Positions 60,367 through 64,000 of a stretch of DNA of 64,000 nucleotides are shown here, one piece after another (within the stretch, counting starts at the first letter, position 1; each line of letters starts with the position of its first letter). The stretch lies in contig NZ_JACOAF010000042.1 of assembly GCF_014269285.1 (NCBI RefSeq), forward strand, positions 145,707 to 209,706. The letters are read 5' to 3'. The DNA comes from Rufibacter sediminis (GTDB lineage: Bacteria > Bacteroidota > Bacteroidia > Cytophagales > Hymenobacteraceae). The translations under genes were made by a program, and so were the position numbers. The notes beneath the pieces were generated by a model, which saw only the letters and a program-made list of their open reading frames with translations, had not been told where the DNA came from and searched no databases.

Positions 60367-63300
60367 ATGGAATTAGCAAGATTAGAGATCAAAGGCTTCA
60401 AGAGTTTCGGGGACAAAGTCACGATTAACTTTGACAGCGGTATCACGGGCATTGTGGGGCCCAACGGCTGCGGGAAGTCGAACATCGTGGACGCCATCCG
60501 GTGGGTGTTGGGCGAGCAGAAAACCCGTAACCTGCGCTCCGACAAAATGGAGAGCGTGATTTTCAACGGCACCAAAAACCGGAAGCCGCAGCAGCTCGCC
60601 GAGGTGTCGCTCACGTTCAACAACAACAAGGGCATCTTGCCCACCGAGTACTCGCAGGTGACCATCACCCGCCGCTACTACCGGTCCGGCGAAAGTGAGT
60701 ACCTGCTCAACAACGTGACCTGTCGGCTCAAAGACATCAACGATCTGTTTCTGGACACCGGGATCGGCTCTGACTCCTACGCCATCATCGAGCTGAAAAT
60801 GGTGGACGACATCCTCACGGACAAGGACAACTCGCGCCGAAACCTGTTTGAGGAAGCCGCCGGGATCTCTAAGTTCAAGGTCCGCAAAAAACAGACGCTT
60901 AAGAAGCTGGAGGAAACTGATGCCGATTTGGAGCGCGTGGAAGACGTGCTGTTCGAGATCGGGAAAAACCTCAAAAGTCTGGAGCGTCAGGCCAAAACCG
61001 CCGAGCGCTACCTTAATTTAAAAGACGAATACAAGAAACTCAGCCTGGAGTACGCCCGCCGCAACATAGGGCACCATCAGGAAGCTTTGGAGCGGCTGGA
61101 GAACGAACTGCAGAAAGAAACGGACCGCAAAGGTTCTTACTCTGAGGAATTGGCTATTCTGGAAGATACCCTCCAGGAGCAGAAAACCCTGCTGGACCGC
61201 ACCCAGCACGAGCTGCAGCACAAGCAGAAAGAAGTCAACGACCATACGAGCCAACTGCGCCAGCTGGAAAACGACATCAAGCTGAAAAGTGAGCGGAACA
61301 TGTACCTGCAGGAGCGGGTGAAAACGCTGCACACGCAGATCAACCAAGACACTACTAACATCAGCCAGACGGAGAACAGCCTGGGTCAGTTACAGAACGA
61401 TCTGGAGCAGATTCAGGAAGAGTTGCTGATTTCTGAGGAGCAGCTGGGTCTGACCAAAAAGGAACTGGAGCACGTCAACCAGCAGAAAGCCGATCTTCAG
61501 CGCGAGTTGCAGGAGAAAACCATGGCCCAGCGCCAAGTGCAGAACGAGGCGTTTACGGTAAACAAGAGCATTGAGATCACGCAGGTGCAGATGCAGAGCC
61601 ACCGGCTGGAGCTGGAGCGTCTGCAGGAGATGGAAGGCCACGAGAACGAAATCGCGCAGCAGCACGAAGCTTCACTAGCCGAGACCAAAATCCTGTTGGA
61701 GGAAGCCCAGGAAAATTTGGCCGAGTTGCAGGAAGCGGAAACCCAGCTTCAGGCGGAGATGACCAAGACGGAAGAGACGCTGCACGAGTATCGCCAGCAA
61801 CTCATTGATCTGAACCGTGAGCACGACGCCAAGAAAAATCAGTACAACCTGATGAAGTCATTGGTGGACAACCTGGAAGGTTTCCCCGAGGCCATCAAGT
61901 TCCTTTATAAATCTGAGAACTGGGAAAAACCCGCCCCACTCCTCTCTGACATCATCTCCTGCGACCCCGAGTACAAGAACCTGATTGAAACGTACCTGGA
62001 GCCGTACATGAACTTCTTCGTGGTGGAATCGCCGGAGGAAGCCGTGGAAGCCATTGAGTTGCTGAAGGAGCAGAACAAGGGCCGGGCCAGCTTCATCATC
62101 CTCTCCGAAATAGAGGAAATGGAGATCCCGGATACCCTGAGTACTCCCAAATACAAAGCCGCTTTGGAAGTGGTAGCCGCCGAGGAGCAGTACCATTCCC
62201 TCCTGCGCTTCATGCTCAGCGAGGTCTACCTCACCGACACCGCCGACACCGAACTCTTCCTGAACGACGGCCGCACCTACATCTTAACCGATGGCTCCGC
62301 CATTAAGAAACCGCTGAGCTTGGCCGGCGGATCGGTTGGTTTGTTTGACGGTAACCGTTTGGGCCGTAAACAGAACCTCGAGCAACTGGCCGAAGAGTTG
62401 GAAGCTTTACAGGAAGAGCAAGAAAAGATCAAGTTAAAGATCACCACTTTGCAGCAGGTCCTTCAAAACCAGAAGGAAAGCACGCAGCAGGAAAAAATCC
62501 GGCTGCAGGAGCGCGACATCAACGCCCTGCAACAGGAATTGGTGAGCCACAAAGTGCGCTACGAGCAGTTCCTGCTGAACCAGCAAAACCAAGCCTCCAA
62601 GAAAGACGAGCTCTTCGATAAAATTCAGGACCTCGGCGACAAACTCGCCGACCTGATGCCTGATGCGGAGAGCAAGAACCTGGCTCTGAAAAGCTACGAG
62701 CAAGAGCTTTCTGGTTTAAGCCAAGTTTTGGAAAAACAGAACGAAATCATCACCGAGATCAGCGGCATCTTCAACCAGGAGAACATTAAGTTTCACCAAT
62801 TGAAGAACCGCTTGCAGAGCATCCAGCAGGAACTGGCCTACAAGCAGAAAACCGTTATGAACCACCAGGAACGCCTGGTGCAACTACAGGACGAACTCAG
62901 CCGCGCCGAGGACGAGACCGTTTCGCTGGATCAGTTTGTGGAAGACCAGAACCACCTGTTGGAAGAAGGCATGGTGGCCCGCAAAGAAATGGCCCGCGAG
63001 CTGGAGGAGATTGAGAAAACCTACTTCATGCTGCGCGGCGAGATTGATGAGAAGGAAAAGAACATCCGGGAGTTGCAGCGCAAGAAGCAGAACACCGACG
63101 AGGTGTTCCAGTCCATGAACCAGGCCATTACCGATACCCGCATCAAGCTGGTGGCCGTGATTGAGCGCCTATCCGCGGAGTTCAACATGAACCCAGAGGA
63201 TTTAGCCGAAGCGCCTACCGAAAAACTGGACATCAGCAATGACGAGCTCAGCCAGCAGGTGCACGCCGTGAAGCAGAAGCTGGAGAACATCGGCCCGGTG

Positions 63301-63927
63301 AACCCCATGGCCGCCGAGGCCTACCAGGAAATCGATACCCGCAACCAGTTCATCCTCACCCAGAAAAATGACCTGCTGGATGCCAAGAACCAGCTGATGG
63401 ACACCATCGCGGAGATTGACACCGTAGCCAAGGAGAAATACCTGGCGGCGTTTGACCAGATAAAGGAAAACTTCATGCGCGTGTTCCGGTCGCTCTTCTC
63501 TGATGAAGACACCTGTGACCTGTACATCGCGGACCCGAGCAACCCGCTGGAATCGAAGATCGAGATCATGGCCCGGCCAAAAGGCAAGCGTCCGTTGACC
63601 ATCAACCAGCTGTCAGGTGGTGAGAAAACGTTGACGGCCATCTCGCTACTGTTCGCCATTTACCTGCTCAAGCCCGCCCCGTTCTGTATCTTTGATGAGG
63701 TAGACGCGCCGCTGGACGATGCCAACATTGACAAGTTCAACAACATCGTGAAGAAGTTCTCCCATGACTCGCAGTTCATTGTGGTGACGCACAACAAACG
63801 CACCATGGTTTCCACCGATGTAATCTACGGCATCACCATGCTGGAAGTAGGCGTGTCCAGAGTGATTCCGGTAGATTTGCGTGATTTGGCTCCCGAACCT
63901 GAGACCCAAGCTGCCTTAACAGCTTAG
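60367..63927 (+). CDS. smc: Chromosome segregation ATPase SMC
   Basis: This 1186-aa condensin subunit compacts and segregates the chromosome. The N-terminal head has Walker A GPNGCGKSN (residues 31-39), followed by the Q-loop region VLGEQKTRNLRSDKMESVIFNG. Long coiled-coil arms run about 170-500 and 670-1010. The hinge domain lies between them (around 510-660, starting YNLMKSLVDNLEGFPEAIKFL). The C-terminal head has the signature LSGGEKTLTAI (from 1082) and Walker B FCIFDEVDAPLDDAN (around 1107). It acts with ScpA and ScpB, which are not in this window. A perfect hairpin follows the stop. Confidence 0.97.
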   Translation: MELARLEIKGFKSFGDKVTINFDSGITGIVGPNGCGKSNIVDAIRWVLGEQKTRNLRSDKMESVIFNGTKNRKPQQLAEVSLTFNNNKGILPTEYSQVTITRRYYRSGESEYLLNNVTCRLKDINDLFLDTGIGSDSYAIIELKMVDDILTDKDNSRRNLFEEAAGISKFKVRKKQTLKKLEETDADLERVEDVLFEIGKNLKSLERQAKTAERYLNLKDEYKKLSLEYARRNIGHHQEALERLENELQKETDRKGSYSEELAILEDTLQEQKTLLDRTQHELQHKQKEVNDHTSQLRQLENDIKLKSERNMYLQERVKTLHTQINQDTTNISQTENSLGQLQNDLEQIQEELLISEEQLGLTKKELEHVNQQKADLQRELQEKTMAQRQVQNEAFTVNKSIEITQVQMQSHRLELERLQEMEGHENEIAQQHEASLAETKILLEEAQENLAELQEAETQLQAEMTKTEETLHEYRQQLIDLNREHDAKKNQYNLMKSLVDNLEGFPEAIKFLYKSENWEKPAPLLSDIISCDPEYKNLIETYLEPYMNFFVVESPEEAVEAIELLKEQNKGRASFIILSEIEEMEIPDTLSTPKYKAALEVVAAEEQYHSLLRFMLSEVYLTDTADTELFLNDGRTYILTDGSAIKKPLSLAGGSVGLFDGNRLGRKQNLEQLAEELEALQEEQEKIKLKITTLQQVLQNQKESTQQEKIRLQERDINALQQELVSHKVRYEQFLLNQQNQASKKDELFDKIQDLGDKLADLMPDAESKNLALKSYEQELSGLSQVLEKQNEIITEISGIFNQENIKFHQLKNRLQSIQQELAYKQKTVMNHQERLVQLQDELSRAEDETVSLDQFVEDQNHLLEEGMVARKEMARELEEIEKTYFMLRGEIDEKEKNIRELQRKKQNTDEVFQSMNQAITDTRIKLVAVIERLSAEFNMNPEDLAEAPTEKLDISNDELSQQVHAVKQKLENIGPVNPMAAEAYQEIDTRNQFILTQKNDLLDAKNQLMDTIAEIDTVAKEKYLAAFDQIKENFMRVFRSLFSDEDTCDLYIADPSNPLESKIEIMARPKGKRPLTINQLSGGEKTLTAISLLFAIYLLKPAPFCIFDEVDAPLDDANIDKFNNIVKKFSHDSQFIVVTHNKRTMVSTDVIYGITMLEVGVSRVIPVDLRDLAPEPETQAALTA

Positions 63928-63950
63928 AGGGATATATTTAAAGTAAAAGC

Positions 63951-64000
63951 CTCTGCCGTTTGGGGCCTGTTTTCTTAAAAACAGGCCCCAAACGGCAGAG
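63951..64000. terminator. Perfect hairpin after smc, at the window edge
   Basis: Perfect 23-bp arms (63951-63973 and 63978-64000) with a 4-nt loop CTTA. The outer 7 bp, CTCTGCC and complement, are specific to this site. The structure may continue beyond the window. Confidence 0.75.
63958..63993. repeat. 36-bp palindromic element, copy 29
   Basis: Left arm GTTTGGGGCCTGTTTTC, right arm AAAAACAGGCCCCAAAC. It pairs perfectly apart from the 4-nt loop. Confidence 0.85.

Overview
The window looks like a chromosomal segment of a Cytophagales bacterium (Bacteroidota), most likely a Hymenobacteraceae member of the Rufibacter/Pontibacter type. Evidence is the type IX secretion sorting domain on a xylanase, the SusC-like outer membrane beta-barrel paralogs, a type III glutamine synthetase, the long form of IspG, the miaB / sigma-54 regulator / lptE / secG / groESL gene order, and TAnnTTTG-type promoters very close to start codons. 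The genus is an inference. I see no rRNA, tRNA, CRISPR array, prophage or transposase gene.

Layout. 0-3 kb: DUF2007-like protein, UPF1/IGHMBP2-like helicase, SlyD-like prolyl isomerase. 3.2-4.3 kb: AT-rich gap. 4.3-10 kb: a large secreted multi-module GH10 xylanase, ACP phosphodiesterase, a PNPOx-like protein and a CrtA-like protein. 10.05-10.42 kb: a 377-bp non-coding MITE-like composite repeat. 10.6-20.7 kb: leuS, small membrane proteins, an MmcQ/YjbR protein, ispG, two paralogous unknown genes flanking a coiled-coil gene, and glnN. 21-25.4 kb: LTA-synthase-like sulfatase, mtaB, an SBF-type transporter. 25.9-31.2 kb: two tandem paralogous beta-barrel genes with a 51-aa membrane protein between them. 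31.4-42.4 kb: OmpH/Skp-like lipoprotein, ClC, ABC permease, GATase-like secreted protein, miaE, putative porin, lpxK, Nif3-like and zinc-ribbon proteins. 42.6-52.7 kb: pabB, a lipoprotein, then miaB, sigma-54 activator, lptE, an acidic protein, secG, groES, groEL. 52.8-64 kb: lipoprotein, GH25 lysozyme, POT transporter, pckA, rsmE, DUF4159, a secreted protein and smc.

Most genes are housekeeping. tRNA modification at A37 is well represented: MiaB makes ms2i6A, MiaE hydroxylates it, and MtaB methylthiolates t6A. Envelope biogenesis is represented by LpxK, LptE, OmpH/Skp, SecG, the porin and the beta-barrels.

The most unusual feature is a dispersed palindromic element of nearly constant length (35-36 bp). 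Its consensus is a left arm GTTTTAGGGCTGTTTTC and a right arm of GAAAAACAGCCC followed by TAAAAC. I find about 29 copies, roughly one per 2.2 kb. Most lie between genes and beside ordinary terminators rather than in place of them. Two copies are in frame inside coding sequences and one covers a start codon. In several copies the arms extend into locus-specific flanking sequence that still pairs perfectly, including a perfect 62-bp palindrome. Other signals worth checking are a sigma-54-type promoter with CTGACA repeats upstream of groESL, a REP-like family with compensatory hairpin stems, and a pair of matching 21-bp operator-like sites.
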